DNA from: Dama dama
Taxonomy: Eukaryota; Chordata; Mammalia; Artiodactyla; Cervidae
NCBI RefSeq assembly: GCF_033118175.1
Contig: NC_083691.1
Span: 15,535,001-15,599,000 of the forward strand
Reading direction: 5' to 3'
DNA: 64,000 nt
In this document: in pieces, positions 44,979 to 56,400 of the stretch
How positions within the stretch are numbered: the first letter of the stretch is position 1
Layout of the letters: every line of letters starts with the position of its first letter
Notes under the pieces: generated by a model
What the model saw: only the letters and a program-made list of their open reading frames with translations
The model's database searches: none
What the model was told of the DNA's origin: nothing
Program-made: the position numbers and the translations under genes

Positions 44979-45814
44979 CGTGTGAAAATAATAGTAACAG
45001 TCTTTAAAGTTAAGAGAAAGCTTAAGCTTCCTTAAGCTAGATGTAAAATGCAAGTCAAGAATAACATGATTGGAAGGAATTAGAAATGGATTAAAATCTA
45101 GGTCTTCAGAGAAGAGCCTTCCCATCCTCAGTCTCAGCACCATTACCCACTGACCAGAGACATGACCACACCTGCACCTTCACAAACCCAAGTTCAAGTC
45201 CAGTCAACCACCTGCTGGCCCTGCAGGATTTCTGCTCTGCTCCAGCTGCTATGCTTTTTGCTACAGTTCCTACAAGGTCAAGTTGGTGCAACTGTGTGCA
45301 AGTTTCTACAAGATTCACCCTTTTTGGTGGACACTGCATGATCATGGCTGCCGCATTTCTTAGATAACAAGTGACTGTCCCTGGGGACATTCCTCAGCCC
45401 CTCCTTAGATGGCATCCCCACTACCTCCTCTCAACCAACACCAGCCTCAGGGCCCACTTTGGCTTCTCTCAGAGTCTGTAAAGTTCTCCTTCCCTATCTT
45501 CTCCCCCCAGATGGATAGTTCACACATATGTAAGCACTCCTAACCCAGAGCTTCCATCTGGATCCTTTCAGGAGTCTTCAGAGTTCTCACTTCAGGGAAA
45601 ACTCCACACCATAGTCTTCCCCTCCTTTCCTAAGCTGGCAGCTGGTGGTTACAGGTGAGCCAGCTCACCTTTTCACTGTTAGTGATGTGAGACTTGCTGG
45701 ATGGAGAATTTCATGTTTCCGATCAGACTCACAGCAAAGAGCAGGTGTGACGCCCGTCGATGGTAGGACCACGCTGACGCATCAGTCACTACATCCACAA
45801 CCATTTAATGACCA
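44979..45814. other. Single-copy DNA, nothing recognised
   Basis: No repeat recognised. The 94-codon minus frame 45106-45390 has no identifiable domain. Confidence 0.5.
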
Positions 45815-46012
45815 CCCCTCTCCCAATGCAGGAGACGTAAGAGACGTGGGTTCAATCCCTAGGTAGGAAGATTCCCCTGGAGGAGGGCATGGCAATCCAC
45901 TGCAGTATTCTTGCTTGGAGAATCCCATGTACTGAGGAGACTAGCGGGCTACGGTTCATATTTTCACAAAGAGTTGGATATGACTGAAGCAACTTAGCAT
46001 GCACGCATGCAC
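45815..46012 (+). mobile_element. Bov-tA SINE, 5' end diverged
   Basis: 'cccaatgcaggagacgtaag', 'gtgggttcaatccctaggta', 'ggcatggcaatccactgcag', 'gaatcccatgtactgaggag', 'gttggatatgactgaagcaa'. The first 20 bp of the tRNA-like head are not recognisable. Confidence 0.92.
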
Positions 46013-47734
46013 ATGATTGCTAGAAATAGCTAAGTGCTGGGGGTAAAATAAGGAACAACCTCCACCCTTTAAAAAACAAAACAAAACATATTTTCAAGCC
46101 CAGAAATCCGTTCCAGTAGTTTCTGTCCTAGCAGGAAATGCCAGCTTTTCTTCACTCCATTGGTGCCCTGTGGACACCAGCTCACTACAGAATGATCTGA
46201 AGTCAGTCCTGACCCCTCACGGGAGACATAGCTCTGCGGGGCTGGGTGACATTCAAGACATGCACCGCATATTTTAATGGATTTTTTTAGCAAGGAGTTA
46301 AAGAGTCTCCCCCGAGGCATCAAGCTTCTCTTTCTAGTTCCCTGAAGACTTCCCCCTCAGCAGAGGATAGACATCTCCAAACTTGGAGAGGCCCAACACC
46401 ACCTGCCTTCTGCAGTCGTCACCACCTTTAGAGCAAGTAAGAGCTTTGCTGGGGATGGGTGCCCTGGTCCCTTCTGCCTTCCACCTCAGCGGGGCCAGGT
46501 TACCGAGTTGCATCCCTGGAAAGAAAAGTCTGGGGCCAGGAAGGCTCCAGAAATAGCATCTCCCTCCCTCCTAGGCTGACAGCTGCCTGGTGCTGGGGTC
46601 TGCCCATCCCCCTGCCTCTCTCCCTGCGACCCCCGGCCCTCCTGTCCCGTCTCAGGGAGGACTCAGCCCCAACAGGTCTGCATCCTTTGCTGGGCGCTCT
46701 GACCTCCCACGGCCTGACTGAACCCTGCAGACAACACTCTGCCCTTTACACCCACAGACCAGAGCGGAGGAGCCAAGGGCCCCTTCACACCAGGCCCCGC
46801 ACCCCGGGGGAAGCTCACCTGCCCAGCAGGCCAGCAGGGCCCGGATCCACAGCCTCAGTGGACGACTTCACAGGCCAAAGGGTCCAGGCCATCAGAGAGC
46901 TGGGTTTCTCTTCCGCCATCATCCCTCACCTCCTCACCCTGCGCCTAGGTGATGCAAGGTCACCGCGGCACAGGTATTCACGTGTCGAGTGTTTCTCCCC
47001 TCAGAGCTTGCGGGTCCCTGGACCTCGAAGGGGCCGCTGCAACTGTGTCGTCTGAACATCTGGGGCCTGTTCCCCCAACTCTGGGCCCTCCCCCTCCCCT
47101 CGCCTGAGTCTGTGTTCTGCCTGCCCCTGCTGGTCTTCTGGGAATTTCAGCTGGGAACTCTTCCTGGGGCTTCCCTCCCAGGCCCCTGCGAGGCTCCATC
47201 AGCATCCGGGCAGCTCATGGCCACACCTCCGCCTCCCAGCTGGGAGCGCCCCCGGGCAGGACCGGGTCTTCGGGGACTCCCAGTTTCTAGAGCTTTGCAC
47301 TGCGCCCGGCTCACAGAGACTTGAATAATACAAATGTAGTGACTCAGCACTACGAACTGGAAATCCAACACTTTCTACATTTGTCATCCATGCCCCCGAA
47401 ATAACTCACTCAGATTTACTGGATCTTCATTCACTCATCTGTGAAGAATCATCAAAGACGTACTCATTTATAGCAAGAAGAGGACAGCATCACTTGTCTA
47501 TAAAACTGACAAAGATGGTTTGAAATAATCACACTTTTCAAGCACATGGGACTCTGGGCACTTTTAGTCTGCTGGGGAACAGGTATGTCCTGGGGACGGT
47601 GTGGGGGGCAATTTGTCAGTCCACACCTAAGGCCGGACCTAGACCACTCACTCCCCTTTCTGAGTCCCCAGTGACCCGAGGAAATCATCAGATACACAAC
47701 AGAAGCCTTCAGCTACAGGAACCCCGGTCACACA
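46013..47734. other. Single-copy block with a GC-rich centre
   Basis: 46440-47330 is GC-rich; CpG density is highest at about 46960-47300. A 198-codon frame (46459-47055 plus) and frames of about 110 codons overlap it on other frames. Composition is Pro/Arg/Leu/Ser-rich without a recognised domain, typical of chance frames at high GC, so I do not annotate a gene. Confidence 0.5.
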
Positions 47735-47860
47735 ACTGTTGGTCATACTCAAAGGTTGGAAACAGCCTAAGTGTGCAACATTAGCAGACAGAAAAATCAA
47801 CTGTTTTACATCTACCAGATGGAATACTATATAGACAGAAAGATGATTTGAAGTCAAAGA
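47735..47860 (+). mobile_element. Possible L1 3' fragment
   Basis: 'caaaggttggaaacagccta', 'agtgtgcaacattagcagac', 'ccagatggaatactatatag' resembles the sense L1 3' segment 'ttggaaacaacctaagtgtc' and 'gtggaatactactcagcc'. Confidence 0.55.
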
Positions 47861-47885
47861 AAAACAAAAAGGTTCCCTTTGTTCT

Positions 47886-48415
47886 GTTGTTGTTATTCAG
47901 TCACTCAGTTGTGTCTGACTTTTTGCGATGCCATGGACAGCAGCATGCCAGGCTTCCCTGTCCTTCACTGTCCCCTGGAGTTTGCTCAGATTCATGTCCA
48001 TTGGGTCAGTGATGCCATCCAACCATCTCATCCTCTGTCAACCCCTTCTCCTCCCACCTTCAATCTTTCCCAGCATCAGGGTCTTTTCAAATGAGTCAGT
48101 TCTTTGCATCAGGTGGCCAAAGTTTTGGAGCTTCAGTTTCAGCATCAGTCCTTCCGGTGAATATTCAGGGTTGAGTTCCTTTAGGATTGCTGTCCAAGGG
48201 ACTCCCAAGAGTCTTCTCCAACACCACAGTTCAAAAGCATCAATTCTTCAGCGCTCAGCCTTCTTTATGGTTCAACTCTCACATTTGTACATGACTACTG
48301 GAAAAACCATAGCTTTGACTAGATGGACCTTTGTCAGCAAAGTGATTGTCTCTGCTTTTTAATATGCTGTCTAAGTTTGTCATAGCTTTGCTTCCAAGGA
48401 GAAAGCATCTTTTAT
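47886..48415 (-). mobile_element. BovB LINE 3' fragment, antisense
   Basis: 'ttgttattcagtcactcagt', 'catgtccattgggtcagtga', 'atctttcccagcatcagggt', 'accacagttcaaaagcatca', 'tgctgtctaagtttgtcata', ending near 'gagaaagcatctttta'. A 144-codon plus-strand frame (47928-48362) is antisense to BovB and meaningless. Confidence 0.95.
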
Positions 48416-48459
48416 CGTGACTAAAACTGATCTTTATTTGGTCTGCCCTGGATGTTGCA

Positions 48460-48660
48460 AATTTCTTTCATTTTAAAATACTTATATGCATAGAAAACAA
48501 AGATTGAAAGCTTATGAAACCAACATATTACCAATGTTTTTCCCTGGACAGTGAGATGATGGGTAATTTTGGTTTATATTTTAAATTTTTTTTTTTCTGT
48601 ATCATCTAAATTCCATTGCTTGTTTAGTAAGAAAAGGAGAAAAATAAATATTTTAAGTGA
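48460..48660 (+). mobile_element. Possible old L1-type 3' fragment
   Basis: 'catattaccaatgtttttcc', 'gtgagatgatgggtaatttt' and 'tctgtatcatctaaattcc' resemble a common old LINE 3' end ('tggttatctctgggtggtgg' then 'tttctgtattttctaaattt'). Weak. Confidence 0.4.
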
Positions 48661-49921
48661 CCGTTATAGAATGAACAAGGAAAATATCGATGAAACAATA
48701 TTGCCATGACCTTTCTTCCCACAACTGTTGCTTCTAAATACCATGAAGGAATTTAGATCCTCAAGCTATTTCTGGCCGGGGTACCGCTGGGCTGTATGAC
48801 TCTCTCTGCATGGGAGGATGGGTGTGAGCTCCGTGGTATTTAGGAGCCCAGATATCACTCATCTGTAGCCTCCCCACCAGCACGGAGTCCGCACTGCCTC
48901 ACAACAAGAATTTCAAATATGAGTTGTTCCTCACTGCTGTGTATGGGGTTTCAAAATCGCCTGAGCACTGCACCACATGTAACCAAGAGCCGCTTCCAAG
49001 ATATTTTACCCTCCAAGTATTCAGGAGCTAAAGATCACATGCAGAAGAAAGGTTGTCCAATCTGTGCCAAACAGACGCTTAAAATGTTTGTCACATAAAT
49101 GTAAAGATGAAATTCAAAACCAATGCTCACTCACATTGACACTCATCCCTGTCCCCATAAGGACCAATCAGGTGGCACTCAGAAGAAGCTTGGTCTTCCT
49201 GAAGCCCCAGGGCTTGGGGACTGAGTACCCCCATACCCTCCCACCCCCACGGTGCACTCCCTAGCCCATAGCATCCCGCTTGGCCAGATGCCAACTCTCT
49301 GAGTCCAAAATTAATGTCCCTATTTTACTGATGAGTCCAGATGAGTCCAAGGTCACATAAAGTCCAAAACCATGCTCCTTCTAAAGATGGGGAAAAAAAT
49401 GAGACTGTTCACAAGAAAAATGTATTCAATGTTACTAGCAACAATGGCAAGCATCCTTTATTCCAAAAAGTCATTTCTTGCTCAAGTCATTGGAGAAAAT
49501 CTTTTAAAACCAAATTAGACTATAGGAAGGTGTCCCTGGGTGTGAGACAGAGTCCTCCTGCTATCCCAAGCAGACCCCAACACAGAAGCCATGGTGCTAC
49601 GACCTGGACTGTTCTGTGGAGCCACCAGTGGTTGCTTCATCACTGCGTCCTGCCCCACCTGCCCCTGCAGCCTTTTTATCACCTCTGGCCCACTGTTCTG
49701 AGCCCAGCACACATGCCTTCTCCTCCTTGAAGGTCTACGTGCTCCCTGCACCTACCAGAATAAATTATTTCTTCTTCTCTCTGCAAAGTGTTCCAAATAG
49801 CCATGACTTACAGCAACATCGAGTATTTATAGCAACATCTCATGGTGGCATATAATTTGAAAACAATGAAATTAAAGCGATCAAAGTGTCTAAGTAACTT
49901 TAAAAATATCATAAAATCAGT
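48661..49921. other. Single-copy DNA, nothing recognised
   Basis: No repeat recognised. A 129-codon plus frame (49341-49730) becomes Ser/Pro/His-rich and has no domain. Confidence 0.5.
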
Positions 49922-50140
49922 GTGCATGAGTGCTTAGTTGCTTCAAATGTGTCCGAATCTTTGTGACCCCATGGGCTGTAGCCTGCCAGACTCCTCTGTT
50001 CATGGAATTCTCCAGGCAAGAATACTGGAATGGATTGCCATTCCCTTCTCCAGTGGATCTTACTGACCTAGGGATCGAACCCATGTACCTTTATGTCTCC
50101 TACATTGGCAGGCTGGTTCTTTACTACTAGCATCACCGCT
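49922..50140 (-). mobile_element. Bov-tA SINE
   Basis: Antisense Bov-tA: 'gtgcttagttgcttcaaatg', 'catgggctgtagcctgccag', 'gaatactggaatggattgcc', 'gatcgaacccatgtaccttt', 'acattggcaggctggttctt'. Confidence 0.95.
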
Positions 50141-53100
50141 AATGAAGGGCAATTTCAGAAATCAAGGCTAACTCTGTCTGATTGTTATACAAAAGCTAGA
50201 TTCTTTCCAATATCTTTTACTAACTTCAAGGGCCAGGTGACTTTCAAAATTCATATCATGAATTACTTTCTTGTATTCCCAGCTAAGAAACCATTGCGCC
50301 CAAAAAAAAAAAAGGTCATAATCTTGCAGTTCTTGTTCATAAAGTCATAGAAACTAGGTACCAATTTCTTGCTTCACAATTATAAGAAAATCCAGAAACT
50401 TTAGGACTGAAACCCAATTTCCTTGACACCAAATTTGTTGTTTTACCTTGAGTAATGGCCCTCCCTGGAGACATGACCCTCAACACGTAGACACTGGATT
50501 TCCCTGTCAATTTTCAGATTTACTGTCTGCTATCCAATGAGTTTTCAACTTTCATTTAGGTCCACATTTAGAAATAATATTTCACAACCCTCCTCAGCAA
50601 CCACCTCTCCTGAAATAAAAGAAAAATAAAGAGGATTTGGAGATCACTCTTTAGAGTCTATAAATTTCCATGGAAATATTAACACAACCTATTAGGTCAC
50701 ATTATAGTCAATTGTGCAGAAGAAGAAAACCTATTCAATGACATTATTTAATGGCATTTTGATGTGTGATTTGCTAAACATAGTGACGAATGCAAAGACC
50801 GAGGAGCAGAGTCGGGGGAAGGCAAACAGTTTTTCTCTGATGTTTACTTCCCAGGCTTAAATGAGCTCAGCTCTTATGAATGATTTGCCTTGACACTGGA
50901 ATCCAATTGGAGTCAGGAATTACTGTAACTCTTTTCGGCTTGGGTGATTTAATCAACAGATCTTCAATAGTGTGATATGCATGTACTGAACTGACTCCAG
51001 ACTGAACAGTCTGATTTATACATACTCCTTGCAGACAACCATTTGCGGCGTGCACAGTAGCATCTGTTTGCCTGCATCTTTATACCGCCAATACCCGTGG
51101 TAATGTGTCAGAGCAATCCAAGTCTACGCTTTATACCATTAAACCCAAACAAAGAGACATACGCAGGAGACCATTTGAGGGAGCAGGTTTTGGTTTCTGA
51201 GCTCTGAAAATCACCCACTCACTTACTTAACATATAAACATGTGCCCTTGCAGTGTATCAAGCACTATGCTGGACCCAGAGATGAAAGGGCAGGAGGCAA
51301 GAGAGACGGAGAAATAAGATGTGGCTCCTACAAGGATGGGATAAAACTGTCAGGCTATATTAATCGATTGAACACAATCTTTAAAAGGGGATGCCCTAAA
51401 CCATTAGAGCTCCCAGTCACCCCTGGAATGTGAATTTCTCTTGGCCTTGCGGTGGTATTAGGCATTACAAGTATTTACTGTTGTAAAATTATGATCACTA
51501 TGGTTCACAGTCTCTCCTCCTGGCCCCAGCTTCTAATCCTGTCACAGATGTAATGCCCTGGGCACCTGGCTTCCCAGAAGAAGGGGTCAGCACTAGGAGG
51601 AGGCAATCACCTGCCCATCTCCTGACTTGGAGACCTAAAAGTCTCTGCCTTAGGACACGGAAGATTCCATACACAAGGAGAGATTAAGAGGAAAGTTCCT
51701 TTTCCTCCTGACCCTGCCACACCCTCATTGTTATGAAGATTCTCCAAACACTCGGAAGGAAAGAAAAAGGTTGAGGGTGGAGCTGTAGGTGGTAGAGGGT
51801 CGGCTCTGATTTGCAGCAGGAAACCCAAGGAGGCAGAGAAGCTAAGACAAGCCAGAAGTGATCTGGAAAGACAGGACTTTGCATGGTGTTGACCCGAAGC
51901 ATCTGCCCCAGGGTGACACACAGACTCTGGAAGACCCTGCTGCGAGACACCCGGCCCCGGGGAACAATGACCTTCCAGGAGGGCCAGGTGAACCCTTGAG
52001 GCCTCAGTGACACAGTGACCAGCTCCAGGGGCCTGAAAACAGACGGCTCAGCGGAGAAAAGTCTTACAATGGAAGCCCTCAGACGTTTACTCCTCCCAGA
52101 GAAAGAATTATCCCTAAACATCTAAGAGGAAGTCTCTGCCAACTTGGTTGACTGGAGACTCAAAAAAAAAAAAAAATTATGCCTGATTATAGAAAAACAG
52201 AAAGAAAATTGTATTTCTGTGACTTCTTAGTTATGGACTGAGATATATAGGTATTACCCCCGTCTTGGAAAATTCTAAAGAATTGGAAAAAATCTTAAGT
52301 TTAAAATCCTTTCTCTATCCCAAAATTTAAAAAAAATATTAATAATAAATTTTTAAAACTCATAAATGCTCCTTTGGAAGGTCCAAATCCTTCACAGAAG
52401 AGATGACGCCTTGCTAGTGAACCACTGGCAGTTGCTCTGTGTTTCCATGTAGGGTAAGACATGAGAGAAGACAGAAAGACAGCTCTTCAGGTGTCTTGGG
52501 GCATCTTCACAAGCAGCTGCTGAGATGGAGCTGGGGTGCAGCAGGTGTGTCAGCAGTGAGCACCCCGGCAACAGGGGGAAGAAGCAGGGCTTGGCCGATG
52601 GAGTGGGTGGCCGGCAAGGCAGGCAGACAGGGAACTGGGGCGTCCTGGAGGATATCTGCATCCAGGAGAGAGAGAAACTAGATGAATACTTGTCCCCACA
52701 TCTGGGCACCATTCTTCAGCCAAGCTGACACACGAAATGCACTGTCACAACTTAGAAGATGAGATCTGGGTTCCTGCTGCCGCTATTGGTCCAGCAGCCG
52801 CAGCATCGCAGCATTGGGTATCCATTCCTCCTCCCTGCCCTCGGGCTCTCAGTGCCCCTGGGCAACTTCACTTCTGGGCTCAGAGACTCACCAAGGGGGA
52901 GTCCAGATCCTCCTGCATGAAACACTGGTCAACACGCCATCTTACACTGAGCCATTGTCACGGTCCCTATGTGGTTAGGGTCCCAGGGACCAAAGAGCCT
53001 CAAGAGGTGCCCTGGGGACCCAGGCTCCACCATGAGGCAGCTGTGAGCCCACTCTGCCTGCAGAGAGGAAACCCCCAAACTTTGGGCAACGCTTGTGTCA

Positions 53101-53319
53101 GTCTCTTTTGACAAGTGATGAGTTCCCTGGGTCTCCTTCCCCATGGAACATACCTGCCTGTAGCCAGTCTGCCACCATCTGCATCTCGTTTGCAAAAAAT
53201 TAATTATACATGACAATAATGCTGGTAGTGATGACCACGGTCATGGTCAGACTGATGAAGAATACAGATGCTAGGTAGTTCCTCTTCAGCTCTACTTGCT
53301 GCTAAAATTCAAAAATTAA
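50141..53319. other. Repeat-poor block of 3.2 kb
   Basis: No transposon recognised apart from a possible old piece near 51180-51330. A 145-codon minus frame (51684-52121) and a 124-codon plus frame (52737-53111) have no domain. 50690-51180 keeps CpGs in an AT-rich setting. The exon-like frame at 53200-53301 lies at its right end. Confidence 0.5.
53200..53301 (-). other. Exon-like hydrophobic frame after a splice-acceptor-like site
   Basis: On the minus strand, a T-rich tract ending ttttag (AG at 53302-53303) is followed by a 33-codon frame to a TAA at 53200-53202. It reads QQVELKRNYL, then a 20-residue or longer hydrophobic segment (ASVFFISLTMTVVITTSIIV), then MYN. This looks like the last exon of a tail-anchored membrane protein. 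No family is recognised, no upstream exon is found, and it may be chance or a fossil. Confidence 0.2.
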
Positions 53320-53328
53320 CCAGAATAA

Positions 53329-53531
53329 GGGCTTCCCTGGTGGCTCAGATGGTCAAGAATCCACCAGGAGGCCCAGGTTTGATCCTGGGGTCGGTCAGGA
53401 AGATCCCCTGGAGAAGGACCTGGTAACCCATTCCAGTATTCTTGCCTAGAGAATTTCATGGACAGAGGAGCCAGGCAGGCTCCTTGGGGTCTCAGTCATG
53501 CTGACTGAGTGACTAACACTTTCACTTTCAC
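53329..53531 (+). mobile_element. Bov-tA SINE with 9-bp target duplication
   Basis: Sense Bov-tA 'ggcttccctggtggctcaga' to 'gactaacactttcactttca'. A deletion in the tRNA-like head removes 'cctgcaatgcag'. The 9-mer ccagaataa flanks it (53320-53328 and 53532-53540). Confidence 0.96.
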
Positions 53532-53540
53532 CCAGAATAA

Positions 53541-55213
53541 ACACACTCAAGCCTGGACACAGAAGGTCACCCATTCTCTTTGAAAGAAAGAAACTATTTA
53601 AATCCAACTTACCAGATACACCTGAGTATCTCACATTTATGCCCCAGTTTATCCACTAAAAGAGTAAAATCAATTAACGGCAATAAAAACAATAAAAAAT
53701 GACCATGACCTTTCACTGGAGCATCTCATTTTACTCTTACAGAATTTTATCTGACAATTTTAACATTCTTTTAAAAAAACTGTTTCTTTGCAAAGAAAGG
53801 CCTGACAGATGTGTAAGTACCCAGGGCAAGCACAGAGCAGTCATAAAGATAGCTGCGTATCACCATGATTTACTAGTCGGTGTTGTCATAAAACCAGAGA
53901 TAAATTCTGATAGTGATAATGAAAGATTGCTCCAAATCTTCTACCCTCACGTAATAATTAGTACTAAAAGGTTTTCTGGGTTGGCAGGTTTTCTGTTGTA
54001 GATTTAATTTACAGATGGTTTGCTGAGACAAAAGGCAGACATCAATTGAAAATCTATAAATGCATTCATATGTAATGAATCGGGGCTGCTCCTAATTAGT
54101 AAAGGGGAAGATAGCCGAAAGTCGAAGAAGTCTCTGGCTAGGGCCAAAGGTTCTGAATCCATTTCATTTCCTTTAAATAAGCGTGGATGGCACTTTCAGA
54201 ACTGCATGCAAGGGGCGATTGCAGAGATTTAGAGGGGAGACCCCCGCCTCCTCCGGGATGGCAGAAGCTCACAGACTTGACAGCTCCTGGAATATCTTGC
54301 AATTCTGCAAATCCCATGAAAGAAAAAATTAGACATTTGTGCTATTAGGAGCAGCTGCTTTGTTAGAACTCTACCAAGAATATCTTTTTTGTTTCTTCCT
54401 GTGTCCCCATTTACAAAGAGGCAAATGATTAAATTTGCTTCACCGAATTAAACTTACCCAGCTTCCTGCTGGGCGCGGGGGAGCGGTTCCAGAAGACCAC
54501 CTGCAGGGCAGCTGCTCTCTGCTCCAAGGCCTGAATATCATTAAACCACCACCCCTCCCAACACGCTGCCGGAAGTCTGGGTCTGCCACAGCGCTAAGTT
54601 GTAGGGAAGTGGGGAGTTCTGAGAACCATGTTCTTGGCCAAGAGGATACCCCAGTGATGCAGGAGAAAGGTGGCTGGTGAAGAGAGGCCAAACTCACCTT
54701 GAGAAAGCAGGACTCTAAGACTCTGATAGGAAAAAGAGGAAGAGAAGAAGGAGGGATGGGGTGGCGAGAGAAGAGGAAAGAAGGAAGGAAGGGAGGAAGA
54801 GGGAGGCATGAATCCATCCTTCTTCTTTGAAGATGACATCAAACTGTCCATCTTTACACATGAACTTAGCTGAGGTGTGTGTGCAAACATGGATGCAAGT
54901 ATTCAGTTTGTGTTTATCTCTATACAGTATTTGACTCCCCATAGGAGTGCTGTGGCCACCTGAACAGTAGTCCTCATGGTTTATCCATGCAGATATTTAC
55001 ATGAGAATGGGTTGCCTTGGGTTATAAACCCACATGAATCTCCACCTGCAGGACTGCAGGGAATGAGCTCCTGAGTCCTTAGACCACTGCAGTCTTATGT
55101 AAGTGAAACTCTGACCACTCACATTCACAGATGAAAGTGCTAAAGTATATACACATCTGAATCCTCAACATATAATTGGAAACATAGCCCTTTTCCATAG
55201 TTTGCTATCTCAT
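53541..55213. other. Repeat-poor block, possible conserved non-coding DNA
   Basis: No transposon recognised over 1.67 kb. It contains a purine-rich tract at 54740-54810. A 100-codon plus frame (53699-54001) and a 125-codon minus frame (54440-54817) have no domain. Confidence 0.5.
54740..54810. repeat. Purine-rich (GGAA/GAGG) low-complexity tract
   Basis: About 70 bp of nearly pure A/G with ggaagg and gaggaag repeats. It makes the antisense frame Ser/Pro/Phe/Leu-rich. Confidence 0.88.
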
Positions 55214-55224
55214 AACCTCAGTTA

Positions 55225-55584
55225 CAAGCGCCGAAGAGTTGATGCTTTTGAACTGTGGTGCTAGAGAAGACTCTTGGACTGCAAGGAGATCAAACCAGTC
55301 AATCCTAAAGGAAATCAGTCCTGAATATTCGTTGGAAGGACTGACCCTGAAGCTGAAGCCACCTGATGCAAAGAGCTGACTCATTTGAAAAGACCCTGAT
55401 GCTGGGGAAGATTGAAGGCAGGAGGAGAAGGGGACGACAGAGGACGAGATGGTTGGATGGCATCACTGACTCAGTGGACATGAGTTTGAGTAAGCTCTGG
55501 GAGATGGTGAAGGACAGGGAGGCCTGGTGTGCTTCAGTCCATGGGGTCACGAAGAGTCAGACACGACTGAGTGACTGAACAACA
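55225..55584 (+). mobile_element. BovB LINE 3' fragment with exact 11-bp target duplication
   Basis: Sense BovB from 'gagttgatgcttttgaactg' to 'cgactgagtgactgaacaac'. The 11-mer aacctcagtta flanks it exactly (55214-55224 and 55585-55595). A short internal deletion removes the 'aactccaatactttgg' segment near 55358. Confidence 0.97.
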
Positions 55585-55747
55585 AACCTCAGTTAATGAA
55601 GACCCTTGTTACTAGGACCTTTCCCGTATCAGAGGAAGAAAAAGGCTACAAAGACTGCACTTCAGTGACAAAACAAAAGGACCACACAGCAAGCATGGGC
55701 TGGGACACAATAAGGAGAGGAAATAATGGATTGTTAAAAAGCATCTG

Positions 55748-56400
55748 CAGCAGCATAGATGGACCTAGAGATGATCATACTAAGTGAGGTCAGAAAGAGA
55801 AAGACAAATGATATCACTTATGTATGGAATCAAAAAGCAAATGTTGCAAATGAGCTTATCTACAAAACAGAAAGCGACTCACAGGCACAGAAAACAAATT
55901 TAGAGTTACCAAAGGGAAAGGACAGGGGAGGAATAAATTAGGAGTTTGGGATTAACTTATACACACTATTATAAATAAAATAGATAAACAACAAGGATCT
56001 ACTGTATAGCACAGGGAACTCTATTTAATGTCTTATAATAGCCTATAAAGGAAAAAAATCTGAAAAAAATTATATATATTTTTTCAGATTAATATGCAGG
56101 TATATGGTTGTTCAGTTGCTGAGTTGTATCCAACTCTTTTGTGACACCCATGCCCTATGGACTGTAGCCCGCCAGGCTCCTCTGTTGATAGGATTCCCCA
56201 GGCAAGAACACTGGAGTGGGTTGCCATTTTATTCTTCAGGGGATCTTCCCGATCCAGGAATAGAACTCCTGTCTCCTGTTTGACAGGCATGTTCTTTACC
56301 ACTGAGCCACCTGGGAAGCCTATACATATATATCTGAATCAATCTGAAAGTAGCACAACATTACAAATCAACAATACTCCAATTTTAATAGTTTTAAAAA
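55748..56400 (+). mobile_element. L1 LINE 3' end, split by Bov-tA
   Basis: Sense L1 3' end: 'atggacctagagatgatcat', 'actaagtgaggtcagaaaga', 'acagaaagcgactcacaggc', 'gttaccaaagggaaaggaca', 'gataaacaacaaggatctac', 'ctgtatagcacagggaactc'. After the SINE it resumes 'gaaagtagcacaacattaca' and 'aatcaacaatactccaattt'. The same 3' end occurs at 61.7-62.2 kb. Confidence 0.9.
56105..56320 (-). mobile_element. Bov-tA SINE inside L1
   Basis: Antisense Bov-tA: 'ggttgttcagttgctgagtt', 'ctgtagcccgccaggctcct', 'caagaacactggagtgggtt', 'aggggatcttcccgatccag', 'accactgagccacctgggaa'. Confidence 0.96.

Noticed and set aside
46459..47055. A 198-codon plus-strand frame in GC-rich DNA
   Set aside because: Pro/Leu/Arg/Ser-rich with no domain, and competing frames on both strands point to base composition.
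51684..52121. A 145-codon minus-strand frame
   Set aside because: No recognised domain and no exon boundaries; single-copy DNA without other gene signs.
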